Below the pieces are notes generated by a model, which saw only the letters and a list, made by a program, of their open reading frames with translations, did not search any database and was not told the DNA's origin. The translations under genes were made by a program, and so were the position numbers. A stretch of 64,000 nucleotides of DNA. Source: Pseudomonas guariconensis. Lineage in GTDB: Bacteria; Pseudomonadota; Gammaproteobacteria; Pseudomonadales; Pseudomonadaceae. Where the stretch lies: positions 1 through 64,000 of the forward strand of contig NZ_JADLJL010000011.1 in NCBI RefSeq assembly GCF_015680235.1, written 5' to 3'. Shown in pieces: positions 9,082-19,021 of this stretch (position 1 is its first letter; every line of letters begins with the position of its first letter).

Positions 9082-10278
9082 TCAACGGTTCTGCAGGAAC
9101 TCGCGAATCCGCTCCGCCGCCTCGATGCACTCGGCCAGCGGCGCGACCAGCGCCATGCGCACCCGGCCCGCGCCTGGGTTCACGCCATCGACTTCACGCG
9201 ACAGGTACGAACCAGGTACCACGGTCACATGCTGGGCTTCGAACAGGTCGCGGGTGAAATTGGCATCGCAGCCCGGCACTTTGGCCCATAGGTAGAAGCT
9301 GCCATCCGGGCGCTGCACGTCCATCACCGGCTGGAGAATCGCCAGCACCGCGTCGTACTTGGCCCGGTACTGGTCGCGGTTTTCGCGGACATGGGCCTCG
9401 TCCTGCCAGGCCGCGATGCTGGCCAGCTGGGTTTGCACCGGCATAGCACAGCCGTGGTAGGTGCGGTAAAGCAGGAACGGCTTGATGATCGAGGCATCGC
9501 CGGCGACGAAGCCCGAGCGTAGGCCCGGCAGGTTGGAGCGTTTGGACAGGCTGTGGAACACCACGCAACGCTTGAAGTCACTGCGGCCAAGCTCGGCACA
9601 GGCGCTCAGCAGGCCAGGTGGTGGCGCATCTTCATCGAAGTACAGCTCGCTGTAGCACTCGTCGGCGGCGATCACGAAATCATGCTCGTCGGCCAGGGCG
9701 ATCAGCTTCTTCAGGGTGTCCATCGGCACCAGGGCGCCAGTCGGGTTGCCTGGCGAGCAGAGGAACAGGATCTGGCAACGCTGCCATACCTCGGCCGGTA
9801 CGGCGTCGAAATCGGGGTTGAAGCCATTGCTTTCCAGGCATGGCAGGTAATGCGGGGTGGCGCCGGCGAGCAGGGCCGCGCCTTCGTAGATCTGGTAGAA
9901 CGGGTTGGGGCTGACCACCAGGCCGTCGTCGGCGCGGTTGATCACAGCCTGGGTGAAGGCGAACAGCGCCTCGCGGGTGCCGTTGACCGGGAGGATGTGG
10001 CGGTCGGCATCGAGCCAGCCGGCCGGTACGCCGAAGCGGCGCTCGCACCATTGGCCGATGGCCTGGCGCAAGGCGGGCAGGCCGATGGTGCTCGGGTACA
10101 CCGCCAGCTTGTCGAGATTGTCGGCCATGGCCTTGGCGACGAACGCCGGCGATTCATGCTTCGGCTCGCCGATCGACAGGGCGATGGCGCGTTTGTCCGC
10201 CGCAGGCTTCACGCTGCCCAGCAGGGCACGGAGTTTCTCGAACGGGTAGGGCTGAAGCTGGGTCAGGGCATGGTTCAT
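9082..10278 (-). CDS. dapC: N-succinyldiaminopimelate aminotransferase
   Basis: A 398-residue class I/II PLP aminotransferase. The PLP lysine is K246 in SLSKRSN, with the cofactor motif SPGNPTG at about 175-181 and the conserved D206 of AADECY. It converts N-succinyl-2-amino-6-ketopimelate to N-succinyl-LL-diaminopimelate in lysine and peptidoglycan synthesis. Aminotransferase substrate cannot be read from motifs alone, but the place next to glnD and map is the conserved dapC position in Pseudomonas. It lies 22 bases after glnD and is probably co-transcribed. Confidence 0.9.
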   Translation of the reverse strand: MNHALTQLQPYPFEKLRALLGSVKPAADKRAIALSIGEPKHESPAFVAKAMADNLDKLAVYPSTIGLPALRQAIGQWCERRFGVPAGWLDADRHILPVNGTREALFAFTQAVINRADDGLVVSPNPFYQIYEGAALLAGATPHYLPCLESNGFNPDFDAVPAEVWQRCQILFLCSPGNPTGALVPMDTLKKLIALADEHDFVIAADECYSELYFDEDAPPPGLLSACAELGRSDFKRCVVFHSLSKRSNLPGLRSGFVAGDASIIKPFLLYRTYHGCAMPVQTQLASIAAWQDEAHVRENRDQYRAKYDAVLAILQPVMDVQRPDGSFYLWAKVPGCDANFTRDLFEAQHVTVVPGSYLSREVDGVNPGAGRVRMALVAPLAECIEAAERIREFLQNR

Positions 10279-10300
10279 CGGCGCAAGGTCTCGTCAATCG

Positions 10301-13003
10301 TTAGAAGGTCACGCGGGGAGTGCTGGTGTCGCTGGCCTGGCCGGCCTGCAGCTGCTTGATGATCGCCTCCTGCAAGCGCAGGCACAGTTGCGGGTCCGAC
10401 AGCGGTTGGTTGTCGGCGTCAGTGATGAAGAATACGTCTTCCACCCGTTCGCCTAGGGTGGCGATCTTGGCGTTCTGCAGCGACAGGTCGAACTCCAGGA
10501 AGATGCGCCCGATCCGTGCCAGCAGGCCGGGGCGGTCGGGGGCGGTGATCTCCAGAATGGTCACCGGTCGCTGGGCATCGTTGTGGATGGTCACCTGCGG
10601 GGCGAAGGTGAAGTGCTTGAGCTGGCGCGGCACCCGACGCTGGATGATGGTGGGGTAGTCCTCGGGGGTGCGCAGGGCCTCGGTCAGGCCGTCGCGGATC
10701 TGCTTGACCCGCTGCGGGTTGTCACCGATCGAGCCGCCGTCGTTGTCCAGGACGATATAGGTGTCGAGGGTGAACTGGCTGCTGGAGGTGATGATCCGCG
10801 CGTCATGGATGTTCAGGTTGAGCTGGGACATCGCGGCCACGGTCACGGCGAAGAAGTCGTGCTGGTCGGGGGCGTAGATGAAGATCTGCGTGCCGCCCTC
10901 GAACTCGCGCTGAGTGGTTTCCTTGATCAGCACCAACGGGCCGCCATCGGCCGGCTGCTGGAGGATCGCGTCGCTATGCCAGGCAACGTCGGCGGCGGTG
11001 TGCTTGAGGAAGTAATCGTCGCCCAGTTGGGCCCACAGCTGCTCCACGTCGTCCGGGTCGGTGCCTTCGCGCACCAGGATGTCCAGCGCCGCGGTCTGCG
11101 TCTGGCGGATCTGCTCCTCGCGGTCCAGCGGGTTCTCGAGGCCCCGGCGCAGGGCGCGCTTGGTCTCGGTATAGAGCTGGCGCAGCAGGCTGGCGCGCCA
11201 GGAGTTCCACAGGCTGGGGTTGGTGGCGTTGATGTCGGCCACGGTCAGCACGTAGAGGTAGTCCAGGCGGGTTTCGTCGCCCACGTGCAGGGCGAAGTCG
11301 TTGATCACCTGCGGGTCGGAAAGATCCTTGCGCTGGGCGGTGGTGGACATCACCAGGTGGTTCTGCACCAACCAGACGATCAGCCGGCTGTCCCATGCCG
11401 GCAGTTGGTGGCGTTCGCAGAAGGCCTGCGCATCCACCGCGCCCAGCTCGGAGTGGTCGCCGTGGCGGCCCTTGCCGATGTCATGGTAGAGGCCGGCCAG
11501 GTAGATCAGCTCGGGTTTGGGCAGGCGCCCCATGAGCTTGCTGGCGAGCGGGAATTTCTCCGAGACCGGCGTGTACTGCAGCTTGCGCAGGTGCTTGATC
11601 AGGTTGAGGGTATGGGCATCGACCGTATAGATGTGGAACAGGTCGTGCTGCATCTGCCCAACGATCAGGCCGAACTCCGGCAGGTAGCGCCCGAGGATGC
11701 CGTAGCGGTTCATCCGCCGCAGGTTGCGGTGAATGCCGATCTCGCATTTGAACAGTTCGATGAACAGGCTGGTGTTGCGGATATCGTTGCGGAACTTGTC
11801 GTTGATCAGGTGGCGGTGTTCGCGCAACTGGCGCACGGTGTCGGCCCGCACGCCCTTGATCTCCGGGTGCTGGGCCATCAGCACGAAGATTTCCAGCATG
11901 GCGAACGGGGTGCGCTTGAACACGGCCGGGTTGGCCGCCTCGATATAGCCGTCATGCAGCCGGAAGCGCGCATTCAGCGGCTGGGTGGTGCTGCTGTCGT
12001 CGTCGGCGAGGATCACCTCTTCGAAATGCTGGATGATCAGGTCGCACAGCTGGCTGATGCTCATCACCACCCGGTAGTACTGGGTCATGAACTGTTCGAT
12101 GGCGCGTTTGGGGTTCTCGTCGCTGTAGCCGAGCAATGCGGCGATGCTGCGCTGGTGGTCGAACAGCAGACGGTCCTCGGCACGCCCGGCAAGCATGTGC
12201 AGGGCATAGCGCACCCGCCACAGGAAGGCCTGGGAGGAGGCCAGCAGCTCGTTCTCGCTCTCCAGCAGGAAGCCTTCGTCGGCCAGGGCATGGAGGTTCA
12301 GGGTGCCGTACTGGCGACGAGCCACCCAGAGCACGGTCTGGATGTCGCGCAGGCCGCCCGGGGAGCCTTTGACGTTGGGCTCGAGGTTGTACTCGGTGTC
12401 GTTGTACTTGTGGTGGCGGGCCTTGAGTTCGGCGCGCTTGGCTAGGAAGAACTCCTTGCTCGGCCACATATGTTCGGTGCTGGTGACCTCCAGCATACGC
12501 TGGCGCAAGGCTTCGGGGCCAGCGATGGTGCGGCTTTCCATCAGGTTGGTGATCACCGTCAGGTCGGCCTTGGCCTGTTCGGCGCACTCTTCGACGGTGC
12601 GAACGCTCTGGCCCACTTCCAGGCCGATGTCCCACAGCAAGGTAAGGAAGCGTTCGATGGCGTCGCGGTACTGCTCGTGTTCGGCGCTGTCGAGCAGGAT
12701 CAGCAGGTCGATGTCCGACCAGGGGTGCAGCTCGCCACGGCCATAGCCGCCGACGGCGACCAGGGCGATGCCGGCCTGGTCGCGCCAGTCGAATTGGTTC
12801 CAGGCCTGTTGCAGAATGTTGTCGACGAACCAGGCGCGGTCCTCGATGAGCGGGCGGATCTCGCCGTCTTCGCGAAAGCGCCGGTCGAGCACCGCGCCGG
12901 CCTGGCGGATGGCTTTCTTGAAGGCAGCGATGGGGCTTGCCTTGAGCGCCAGTTCCGCCTGGAACTGGCCACGGTCGAACAGCTCGGGATCCACCTGGGG
13001 CAT
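10301..13003 (-). CDS. glnD: Bifunctional PII uridylyltransferase / uridylyl-removing enzyme
   Basis: A 900-residue nitrogen sensor. The nucleotidyltransferase motif [15 protein letters not shown] is at 85-99, an HD hydrolase motif ([12 protein letters not shown]) is near 506-517, and two ACT domains at about 707-790 and 815-896 bind glutamine. It uridylylates PII (GlnB/GlnK) when glutamine is low and removes UMP when it is high, steering glutamine synthetase and NtrBC. All modules are full length. It lies between map and dapC on one strand with gaps of 36 and 22 bases. Confidence 0.97.
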   Translation of the reverse strand: MPQVDPELFDRGQFQAELALKASPIAAFKKAIRQAGAVLDRRFREDGEIRPLIEDRAWFVDNILQQAWNQFDWRDQAGIALVAVGGYGRGELHPWSDIDLLILLDSAEHEQYRDAIERFLTLLWDIGLEVGQSVRTVEECAEQAKADLTVITNLMESRTIAGPEALRQRMLEVTSTEHMWPSKEFFLAKRAELKARHHKYNDTEYNLEPNVKGSPGGLRDIQTVLWVARRQYGTLNLHALADEGFLLESENELLASSQAFLWRVRYALHMLAGRAEDRLLFDHQRSIAALLGYSDENPKRAIEQFMTQYYRVVMSISQLCDLIIQHFEEVILADDDSSTTQPLNARFRLHDGYIEAANPAVFKRTPFAMLEIFVLMAQHPEIKGVRADTVRQLREHRHLINDKFRNDIRNTSLFIELFKCEIGIHRNLRRMNRYGILGRYLPEFGLIVGQMQHDLFHIYTVDAHTLNLIKHLRKLQYTPVSEKFPLASKLMGRLPKPELIYLAGLYHDIGKGRHGDHSELGAVDAQAFCERHQLPAWDSRLIVWLVQNHLVMSTTAQRKDLSDPQVINDFALHVGDETRLDYLYVLTVADINATNPSLWNSWRASLLRQLYTETKRALRRGLENPLDREEQIRQTQTAALDILVREGTDPDDVEQLWAQLGDDYFLKHTAADVAWHSDAILQQPADGGPLVLIKETTQREFEGGTQIFIYAPDQHDFFAVTVAAMSQLNLNIHDARIITSSSQFTLDTYIVLDNDGGSIGDNPQRVKQIRDGLTEALRTPEDYPTIIQRRVPRQLKHFTFAPQVTIHNDAQRPVTILEITAPDRPGLLARIGRIFLEFDLSLQNAKIATLGERVEDVFFITDADNQPLSDPQLCLRLQEAIIKQLQAGQASDTSTPRVTF

Positions 13004-13039
13004 CGAGTCGCGTTCCTGTATTGTTGGCCCTGGGACGGG

Positions 13040-13822
13040 TCAGGCCGAGGTGCGCGGCAGGGTGTCGTCCTTGCGCAGGGTGAAGATCTCGTAGCCGGTG
13101 GCGGTCACCAGGATGGTGTGCTCCCACTGGGCGGAAAGCTTGCGGTCCTTGGTGATGGCGGTCCAGCCGTCGCCCAGCACCTTGGTGTCGGCCTTGCCCT
13201 GGTTGATCATCGGTTCGATGGTGAAGGTCATGCCTTCCTTGAGTTCCATGCCAGTGCCGGCGCGGCCGTAGTGCAGTACCTGCGGCTCTTCATGGAACAC
13301 CTTGCCGATGCCATGGCCACAGAATTCGCGCACCACCGAGAAGCCGTTCTTCTCGGCGTGCTTCTGGATCACCTCGCCGATATCGCCCAGGCGGCAGCCA
13401 GGCTTGACCAGTTCGATGGCCTTGTACATGCATTCCTGGGTGACCTTGGACAGGCGCTCGGCCCAAGGCGCGACGGTGCCGACGTGGAACATGCGGCTGG
13501 TATCGCCGTGATAGCCGTCCTTGATCACGGTGACGTCGATGTTGATGGTGTCGCCATCCTTGAGCGGCTTCTCGTTAGGGATGCCGTGGCAGACCACATG
13601 GTTGATCGAGGTGCAGATCGACTTGGGGAAGCCTTTGTAGTTGAGCGGCGCCGGGATGGCCTGCTGGACGTTGACGATATAGTCGTGGCAGAGGCGGTCG
13701 AGCTCCTCGGTGGTGACACCGGGCTTGACGTGTTCTTCGATCATCTCGAGGACTTCGGCGGCCAGGCGGCCGGCGATGCGCATCTTCTCGATGTCTTCTG
13801 CGGTCTTGATGGTGACGGTCAT
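13040..13822 (-). CDS. map: Type I methionine aminopeptidase
   Basis: A 260-residue metalloprotease that removes the initiator methionine from nascent proteins. The five metal ligands of the pita-bread fold are visible: the Asp of NIDVTV, the Asp of HGDTSR, the His of GHGIGK, the Glu of FTIEPM and the terminal Glu of WEHTIL. The flexible HEEP loop is also present. It is divergent from rpsB across a 347-base region, the conserved map-rpsB arrangement, and begins the map-glnD-dapC transcript. Confidence 0.97.
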   Translation of the reverse strand: MTVTIKTAEDIEKMRIAGRLAAEVLEMIEEHVKPGVTTEELDRLCHDYIVNVQQAIPAPLNYKGFPKSICTSINHVVCHGIPNEKPLKDGDTINIDVTVIKDGYHGDTSRMFHVGTVAPWAERLSKVTQECMYKAIELVKPGCRLGDIGEVIQKHAEKNGFSVVREFCGHGIGKVFHEEPQVLHYGRAGTGMELKEGMTFTIEPMINQGKADTKVLGDGWTAITKDRKLSAQWEHTILVTATGYEIFTLRKDDTLPRTSA

Positions 13823-14031
13823 ACAGGCTCTCTACGGCGCCCCGAGGGCGCGAACAAACGGGAAAGGCCGGATTCTAGCAGAGCGGGGCGTCAATCTGTG
13901 GGGATAAAGGCGCAGGTTCTGCTGTCTAGTCAGTAGGCAATTCTGGCGCGATTGCCTGCAGGCTGCAAAAATCGCTGACGGACGAGGCATCACCCGGGTT
14001 CCGTTCGCCCGTGGTCTGTGGTATAAAATGC
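13823..14031. promoter_or_regulatory. Divergent map / rpsB promoter region
   Basis: For rpsB a -10 TATAAA is at 14022-14027 with a weak -35 TTCCGT at 13999-14004 and 17 bases between. The promoter for map must lie in the opposite direction nearer 13830-13900, but I cannot pick one with confidence. No gene is present here. Confidence 0.5.
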
Positions 14032-14035
14032 GCCG

Positions 14036-14169
14036 CTTTCGGGGGAGGTCCCCGGAAGCCTTAACCCACACACGTGTCGACACGATGACCTGGGTGCCCC
14101 AAGCTCGCGAGCCTGTGGGTTGGTCATTGGGATACGTGGAGGCCCAACCCGACTTATCAAGGAACTATC
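14036..14169 (+). promoter_or_regulatory. rpsB leader RNA with a predicted pseudoknot (S2 autoregulation element)
   Basis: The 5' leader has two interleaved helices. AACCCACA (14063-14070) pairs with TGTGGGTT (14114-14121), and ATGACC (14085-14090) pairs with GGTCAT (14122-14127). The order A-B-A'-B' makes a pseudoknot. A GC hairpin (GGGGAGGTCCCC) lies just upstream at 14042-14053. In E. coli and relatives the rpsB leader contains a conserved pseudoknot through which free S2 represses rpsB-tsf translation. The match in position and topology supports the same role here. Confidence 0.8.
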
Positions 14170-14907
14170 ATGTCCCAAGTCAACATGCGCGATATGCTGA
14201 AGGCCGGTGTGCACTTCGGCCACCAGACCCGTTACTGGAACCCGAAAATGGGCAAGTTCATTTTCGGCGCGCGCAACAAGATCCACATCATCAACCTGGA
14301 AAAAACCCTGCCGATGTTCAACGACGCTCTGTCGTTCGTCGAGCGCCTGGCCCAGGGCAAGAACAAGATCCTGTTCGTCGGCACCAAGCGTTCCGCTGGC
14401 AAGATCGTCGCCGAGCAAGCAGCTCGTTGCGGTTCGCCATACGTTGACCACCGCTGGTTGGGCGGCATGCTGACCAACTACAAGACCATCCGTGCTTCGA
14501 TCAAGCGTCTGCGCGACCTGGAAACCCAGGCCGAAGACGGCACCTTCGCCAAGCTGACCAAGAAAGAAGCCCTGATGCGCAGCCGCGACCTGGAAAAACT
14601 GGATCGCAGCCTGGGCGGTATCAAGGACATGGGTGGCCTGCCTGACGCACTGTTCGTCATCGACGTCGAGCACGAGCGCATCGCTATCACCGAAGCCAAC
14701 AAGCTGGGCATCCCGGTCATCGGCGTTGTCGATACCAACAGCAGCCCGGAAGGCGTTGACTACGTCATCCCAGGCAACGACGACGCCATCCGCGCCATCG
14801 AGCTGTACATGACTTCGATGGCTGACGCCGTCATCCGCGGCCGCAACAACGTTGCCGGCGGCACCGAAGTCTACGCTGAAGAAGCGGCTGCACCTGCTGC
14901 CGAGTAA
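14170..14907 (+). CDS. rpsB: 30S ribosomal protein S2
   Basis: A 245-residue S2 protein with the usual N terminus ([19 protein letters not shown]) and a coiled-coil hairpin near 100-160. It closes the head/platform interface of the small subunit and is needed to load S1. The Ala/Glu-rich C-terminal end (EEAAAPAAE) is common in Pseudomonas. The start has an upstream AAGGAA. It is followed by tsf, with a strong hairpin between them that may reduce tsf read-through. Confidence 0.99.
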   Translation: MSQVNMRDMLKAGVHFGHQTRYWNPKMGKFIFGARNKIHIINLEKTLPMFNDALSFVERLAQGKNKILFVGTKRSAGKIVAEQAARCGSPYVDHRWLGGMLTNYKTIRASIKRLRDLETQAEDGTFAKLTKKEALMRSRDLEKLDRSLGGIKDMGGLPDALFVIDVEHERIAITEANKLGIPVIGVVDTNSSPEGVDYVIPGNDDAIRAIELYMTSMADAVIRGRNNVAGGTEVYAEEAAAPAAE

Positions 14908-14934
14908 TTGACGCCCGGCGTCTACTTGGCACGC

Positions 14935-14959
14935 AAAAAGGGGGCTAGGCCCCCTTTTT
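14935..14959 (+). terminator. Intrinsic terminator or attenuator between rpsB and tsf
   Basis: AAAAAGGGGG and CCCCCTTTTT form a perfect 10-bp stem around a 5-base loop, ending in a T-run. It fits a bidirectional intrinsic terminator. Because tsf follows on the same strand, partial read-through is the likely mode, as in E. coli. Confidence 0.85.
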
Positions 14960-15092
14960 GCCACCTTGAAATCCTGCTGTCAGCACGTCCGCGCATCATG
15001 GGGCTGCTGAAGTGACAGCAGTGGATTTGCAGAATTGAACGCCCGTGACGAGCGGGTGGAATGGTTGAAAAACTTTCCAAGAGGATTTTGAA

Positions 15093-15956
15093 ATGGCAGC
15101 AATTACTGCAGCGCTGGTCAAAGAACTGCGCGAGCGTACCGGCGAAGGCATGATGGACTGCAAGAAGGCCCTGGAAAAGGCCGGCGGCGACATCGAGAAA
15201 GCCATTGATGACATGCGTGCCTCCGGCGCCATCAAGGCCGCCAAGAAGGCTGGCAACGTTGCCGCCGAAGGCGCCATCGCAGTCAAGACCGACGGCAAGT
15301 CCGCTGTCCTGCTGGAAGTGAACTCGCAGACCGACTTCCTGGCCCTGCAAGACGACTTCAAGAACTTCGTTGCTGAAAGCATCGAAGAAGCCTTCGCCCA
15401 GAAGCTGACCGACGCCGCTCCGCTGATCGCTTCGCGTGAAGCCGCTCGTGAAGCCCTGGTCGCCAAGTGCGGCGAAAACGTCAACATCCGTCGCCTGGTC
15501 CGCGTTGAAGGTGACGTCGTCGGCGCCTACCTGCACGGCAACAAGATCGGCGCTGCTGTCGTCCTGAAGGGCGGCGACGTCGAGCTGGCCAAGAACATCG
15601 CCATGCACGTTGCAGCTTCGAACCCAGAGTTCCTGGATTCGTCGGAAATCTCCGCCGAGGCCATCGAGCGTGAGAAGAACGTCTTCCTGCAACTGAACGC
15701 CGACAAGATCGCCGGCAAGCCGGAAAACATCGTTGAGAACATGATCAACGGTCGTATCACCAAGTTCAAAGCCGAAGCCTCGCTGAAAGAGCAGGCGTTC
15801 GTCATGAACCCGGAAGTCAAGGTTGGCGAACTGGCCAAGAAAGCCGGTGCTGAAATCGTTTCCTTCACCTACTTCAAGGTCGGCGAAGGCATCGAGAAGC
15901 CGGTCGACAACTTCGCTGAAGAAGTTGCCGCCCAGGTAGCTGCCGCCAAGCAGTAA
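15093..15956 (+). CDS. tsf: Translation elongation factor Ts
   Basis: A 287-residue nucleotide-exchange factor for EF-Tu. The N-terminal UBA-like domain carries the signature LRERTGEGMMDCKKAL (about 10-25), and the TDF motif that displaces the EF-Tu magnesium is at about 80-82 (NSQTDFLA). The two-subdomain core and C-terminal module are complete. AGAGGA lies before the ATG. The 185-base gap after rpsB contains the hairpin listed separately. Confidence 0.99.
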   Translation: MAAITAALVKELRERTGEGMMDCKKALEKAGGDIEKAIDDMRASGAIKAAKKAGNVAAEGAIAVKTDGKSAVLLEVNSQTDFLALQDDFKNFVAESIEEAFAQKLTDAAPLIASREAAREALVAKCGENVNIRRLVRVEGDVVGAYLHGNKIGAAVVLKGGDVELAKNIAMHVAASNPEFLDSSEISAEAIEREKNVFLQLNADKIAGKPENIVENMINGRITKFKAEASLKEQAFVMNPEVKVGELAKKAGAEIVSFTYFKVGEGIEKPVDNFAEEVAAQVAAAKQ

Positions 15957-15977
15957 GACAGCCCCGTCTGTCGCCCC

Positions 15978-16013
15978 AAAGAGGCTGCCCGCTCACGCGC
16001 GCAGCCTCTTTGT
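15978..16013 (+). terminator. Intrinsic terminator after tsf
   Basis: AAAGAGGCTGC (15978-15988) pairs with GCAGCCTCTTT (16001-16011) around a 12-base loop, and the descending arm ends in a short T-run. It separates rpsB-tsf from pyrH. Confidence 0.85.
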
Positions 16014-16136
16014 CAAAACGGATGCGGGTTTATCCCTCGCGCATCCGCTGGCGCTGAAGCAGCGCCACGCTACAGTTAGCAGGCTGCAAACAGCCCGCAC
16101 GAATTTTCTAAAAGCACGCCCCAGGAGAAACTCGCA

Positions 16137-16880
16137 ATGGCCCAGCAGGTGAGTGGTCGCCAACCCCGCTATAAACGCATTTTGCTCAAACTTAGCGGCG
16201 AGGCCCTGATGGGCTCGGAAGAGTTCGGGATCGACCCGAAGGTACTGGATCGCATGGCCCTGGAAGTCGGCCAGTTGGTCGGCATCGGCGTCCAAGTTGG
16301 CCTGGTGATCGGCGGCGGTAACCTGTTCCGCGGCGCCGCGCTCAGCGCAGCCGGCATGGACCGCGTCACCGGCGACCATATGGGGATGCTGGCCACCGTG
16401 ATGAACGCCCTGGCCATGCGTGACGCCCTGGAGCGTTCGAACATCCCGGCCCTGGTCATGTCGGCCATTTCCATGGTTGGCGTCACCGACCATTACGATC
16501 GCCGCAAAGCTATTCGTCACCTCAACTCCGGGGATGTGGTAATTTTCTCCGCCGGCACCGGCAACCCGTTCTTCACCACCGACTCCGCAGCCTGCCTGCG
16601 CGCCATCGAAATCGATGCTGACGTCGTGCTGAAGGCGACCAAGGTAGACGGTGTGTACACTGCCGATCCATTCAAGGACCCGCACGCCGAGAAGTTCGAT
16701 CACCTGACCTACGACGAGGTCCTGGATCGCAAGCTCGGTGTCATGGACCTGACCGCAATTTGCCTGTGCCGCGACCACAAGATGCCATTGCGGGTATTCA
16801 ACATGAACAAGCCTGGCGCCCTGCTGAACATCGTGGTGGGTGGCGCTGAAGGTACTTTGATCGAGGAAGGCCAAGCATGA
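16137..16880 (+). CDS. pyrH: Uridylate kinase (UMP kinase)
   Basis: A 247-residue hexameric kinase of the amino-acid-kinase fold that turns UMP into UDP. The motif [11 protein letters not shown] (about 16-26) binds phosphates, and GGGNLFRG (about 60-67) and the DAD segment near the C-terminal half shape the active site. CAGGAGAA precedes the ATG. Its stop overlaps the frr start (ATGA at 16877-16880), so the two are translationally coupled. Confidence 0.98.
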   Translation: MAQQVSGRQPRYKRILLKLSGEALMGSEEFGIDPKVLDRMALEVGQLVGIGVQVGLVIGGGNLFRGAALSAAGMDRVTGDHMGMLATVMNALAMRDALERSNIPALVMSAISMVGVTDHYDRRKAIRHLNSGDVVIFSAGTGNPFFTTDSAACLRAIEIDADVVLKATKVDGVYTADPFKDPHAEKFDHLTYDEVLDRKLGVMDLTAICLCRDHKMPLRVFNMNKPGALLNIVVGGAEGTLIEEGQA

Positions 16881-17434
16881 TCAACGACATCAAGAAAGAC
16901 GCGCAGGAGCGCATGGGCAAGTCCATCGAGGCTCTGGCTCGCAACCTGGCGGCGATCCGTACCGGTCGCGCCCACCCAAGCATCCTGGACAGCGTCAAGG
17001 TCCCGGCCTGGGGTAGCGAGATGCCACTGAACCAGGTGGCTGCGGTCACCGTCGAGGACGCCCGTACCCTGAAGATCGTCGCCCACGACAAGAACCTCAG
17101 CGCCGCCATCGAGAAGGCCATCCTGACCTCCGACCTGGGCCTGAACCCGTCCAGCGCAGGCACCACCATCCGTGTGCCGATGCCGGCCCTGACCGAGGAA
17201 ACCCGCAAGGGCTACACCAAGCAGGCCAGCGGCGTCGCCGAGGATGCCAAGGTAGCCGTGCGCAACGTGCGTCGCGATGCACTGGCCGACCTCAAGAAGC
17301 TGACCAAGGACAAGGAAATCAGCGAAGACGAAGAGCGTCGTGCAGCGGACGAGATCCAGAAGCTGACCGACAAGTTCGTCGCTGAGATCGACGCTGCGTT
17401 CAAGGCCAAGGAAAAGGACCTGATGGCCGTCTGA
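16877..17434 (+). CDS. frr: Ribosome recycling factor
   Basis: A 185-residue tRNA-mimic protein that, with EF-G, splits post-termination ribosomes. The conserved N-terminal helix (about 1-30) leads to the [11 protein letters not shown] motif at about 31-41, and the long three-helix bundle ends with the KFVAEID segment. Full family length. It overlaps pyrH by 4 bases and is followed by uppS after 16 bases. Confidence 0.98.
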   Translation: MINDIKKDAQERMGKSIEALARNLAAIRTGRAHPSILDSVKVPAWGSEMPLNQVAAVTVEDARTLKIVAHDKNLSAAIEKAILTSDLGLNPSSAGTTIRVPMPALTEETRKGYTKQASGVAEDAKVAVRNVRRDALADLKKLTKDKEISEDEERRAADEIQKLTDKFVAEIDAAFKAKEKDLMAV

Positions 17435-17450
17435 GGCCAGGGTTTCTTTC

Positions 17451-18206
17451 ATGGAAAAGACCAAGCCAGCGGCATCGCCTTCGGTGCCGCGTCATGTCGC
17501 GATCATCATGGATGGCAACAACCGCTGGGCCAAGCGACGCCTGCTGCCCGGCGTCGCCGGGCACAAGGCCGGCGTCGATGCGGTCCGTGCGGTGATCGAA
17601 GTCTGCGCTGAGGCCGGGGTCGAGGTGCTGACCCTGTTCGCCTTCTCCAGCGAAAACTGGCAGCGGCCGGCCGATGAGGTCGGTGCGCTGATGGAACTGT
17701 TCTTCACGGCCCTGCGCCGCGAGGCCAAGCGCCTCAACGAGAACAAGATCAGCCTGCGCATCATCGGCGACCGTTCGCGTTTCCATCCCGAGCTGCAGGC
17801 TGCCATGCGCGAAGCCGAGGCCCTGACCGCCGGCAACGACCGTTTCATCCTGCAGATCGCCGCCAACTACGGTGGCCAGTGGGACATCGCCCAGGCAGCG
17901 CAACGCCTGGCACGTGAAGTCCAATCCGGCCACCTGCGTCCCGAGGACATCACCCCGGGCCTGTTGCAAACCTGCCTGGCCACAGGCGACCTGCCGCTGC
18001 CCGACCTGTGCATTCGCACTGGGGGCGAGCATCGCATCAGCAACTTCCTGCTGTGGCAGCTGGCCTATGCCGAGCTGTACTTCTCCGACCTGTACTGGCC
18101 GGACTTCAAACACGAGGCCATGCGTACCGCCCTGGCCGATTTCGCTTCGCGCCAGCGCCGCTTCGGTAAGACCAGCGAGCAGGTCGAGGCTGGAGCTCGT
18201 GCTTAA
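17451..18206 (+). CDS. uppS: Undecaprenyl diphosphate synthase (cis-prenyltransferase)
   Basis: A 251-residue enzyme that adds eight isopentenyl units to farnesyl diphosphate to give the C55 carrier for peptidoglycan and O-antigen. The catalytic Asp is D21 in IIMDGNNRWAK. The SSENW motif (about 68-72) and the C-terminal RTGGEHRISNF motif are intact. Its stop codon shares a base with the cdsA ATG (18206). It draws on isoprenoids made with Dxr, IspD and IspF, all encoded in this window. Confidence 0.97.
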   Translation: MEKTKPAASPSVPRHVAIIMDGNNRWAKRRLLPGVAGHKAGVDAVRAVIEVCAEAGVEVLTLFAFSSENWQRPADEVGALMELFFTALRREAKRLNENKISLRIIGDRSRFHPELQAAMREAEALTAGNDRFILQIAANYGGQWDIAQAAQRLAREVQSGHLRPEDITPGLLQTCLATGDLPLPDLCIRTGGEHRISNFLLWQLAYAELYFSDLYWPDFKHEAMRTALADFASRQRRFGKTSEQVEAGARA

Positions 18207-19021
18207 TGCTTAAACAACGCATCATTACCGCGCTGATCCTGTTGCCGGTCGCGCTGGGCGGCTTCTTCCTGCTCAACGGTGGGGACTTCGCCTTGTTCAT
18301 CGGCCTGGTCGTCACGCTCGGCGCCTGGGAGTGGGCGCGCCTGGCCGGGCTCGTCGCCCAGCCGTTGCGCCTGGCCTATGCGGCGGTGGTCGCCGGGGCG
18401 CTGATGCTGCTTTACCTGATGCCGGACCTGGCGCCCTGGGTGCTCGGTGCTTCGGTGATCTGGTGGGGGCTGGCCACCTGGCTGGTGCTTACCTACCCGC
18501 GCAGCAGCGAGCTGTGGAACAGCGCCGCCTGTCGCCTGCTGATCGGGCTGTTGGTGCTGCTGCCGGCCTGGCAGGGCCTGGTGCTGCTCAAGCACTGGCC
18601 GCTGGGCAACTGGCTGATCCTGGCTGTCATGGTGCTGGTGTGGGCCGCCGACATCGGTGCTTACTTCTCCGGCCGGGCCTTCGGCAAGCGCAAGCTGGCG
18701 CCGCAGGTCAGCCCCGGCAAGAGCTGGGAAGGCGTCTATGGCGGCATGGCGGTGAGCCTGCTGATCACCCTGGGCGTGGGCCTGGCCCGCGACTGGAGCA
18801 TCGGTGATGTGCTGCTCGGCCTGCTGGGTGCAGTGGTCGTGGTGATGTCCTCGGTGATCGGTGACCTGACCGAGAGCATGTTCAAGCGCCGCGAAGGCAT
18901 CAAGGACAGCAGCAACCTGCTGCCCGGCCATGGTGGCGTGCTCGACCGTATCGACAGCCTGACCGCGGCGATCCCGATGTTCGCCGTACTGCTCTGGGCT
19001 GCCGAATGGGGTGTGATGTGA
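18206..19021 (+). CDS. cdsA: Phosphatidate cytidylyltransferase (CDP-diacylglycerol synthase)
   Basis: A 271-residue integral membrane enzyme with about eight spans that makes CDP-diacylglycerol from phosphatidate and CTP. The family signature is at the C-terminal side: [18 protein letters not shown] followed by DRIDS, which holds the metal-binding acidic residues. The earlier SPGKSWEG motif (about 171-178) is also present. It overlaps uppS by one base and dxr by four. Confidence 0.97.
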   Translation: MLKQRIITALILLPVALGGFFLLNGGDFALFIGLVVTLGAWEWARLAGLVAQPLRLAYAAVVAGALMLLYLMPDLAPWVLGASVIWWGLATWLVLTYPRSSELWNSAACRLLIGLLVLLPAWQGLVLLKHWPLGNWLILAVMVLVWAADIGAYFSGRAFGKRKLAPQVSPGKSWEGVYGGMAVSLLITLGVGLARDWSIGDVLLGLLGAVVVVMSSVIGDLTESMFKRREGIKDSSNLLPGHGGVLDRIDSLTAAIPMFAVLLWAAEWGVM

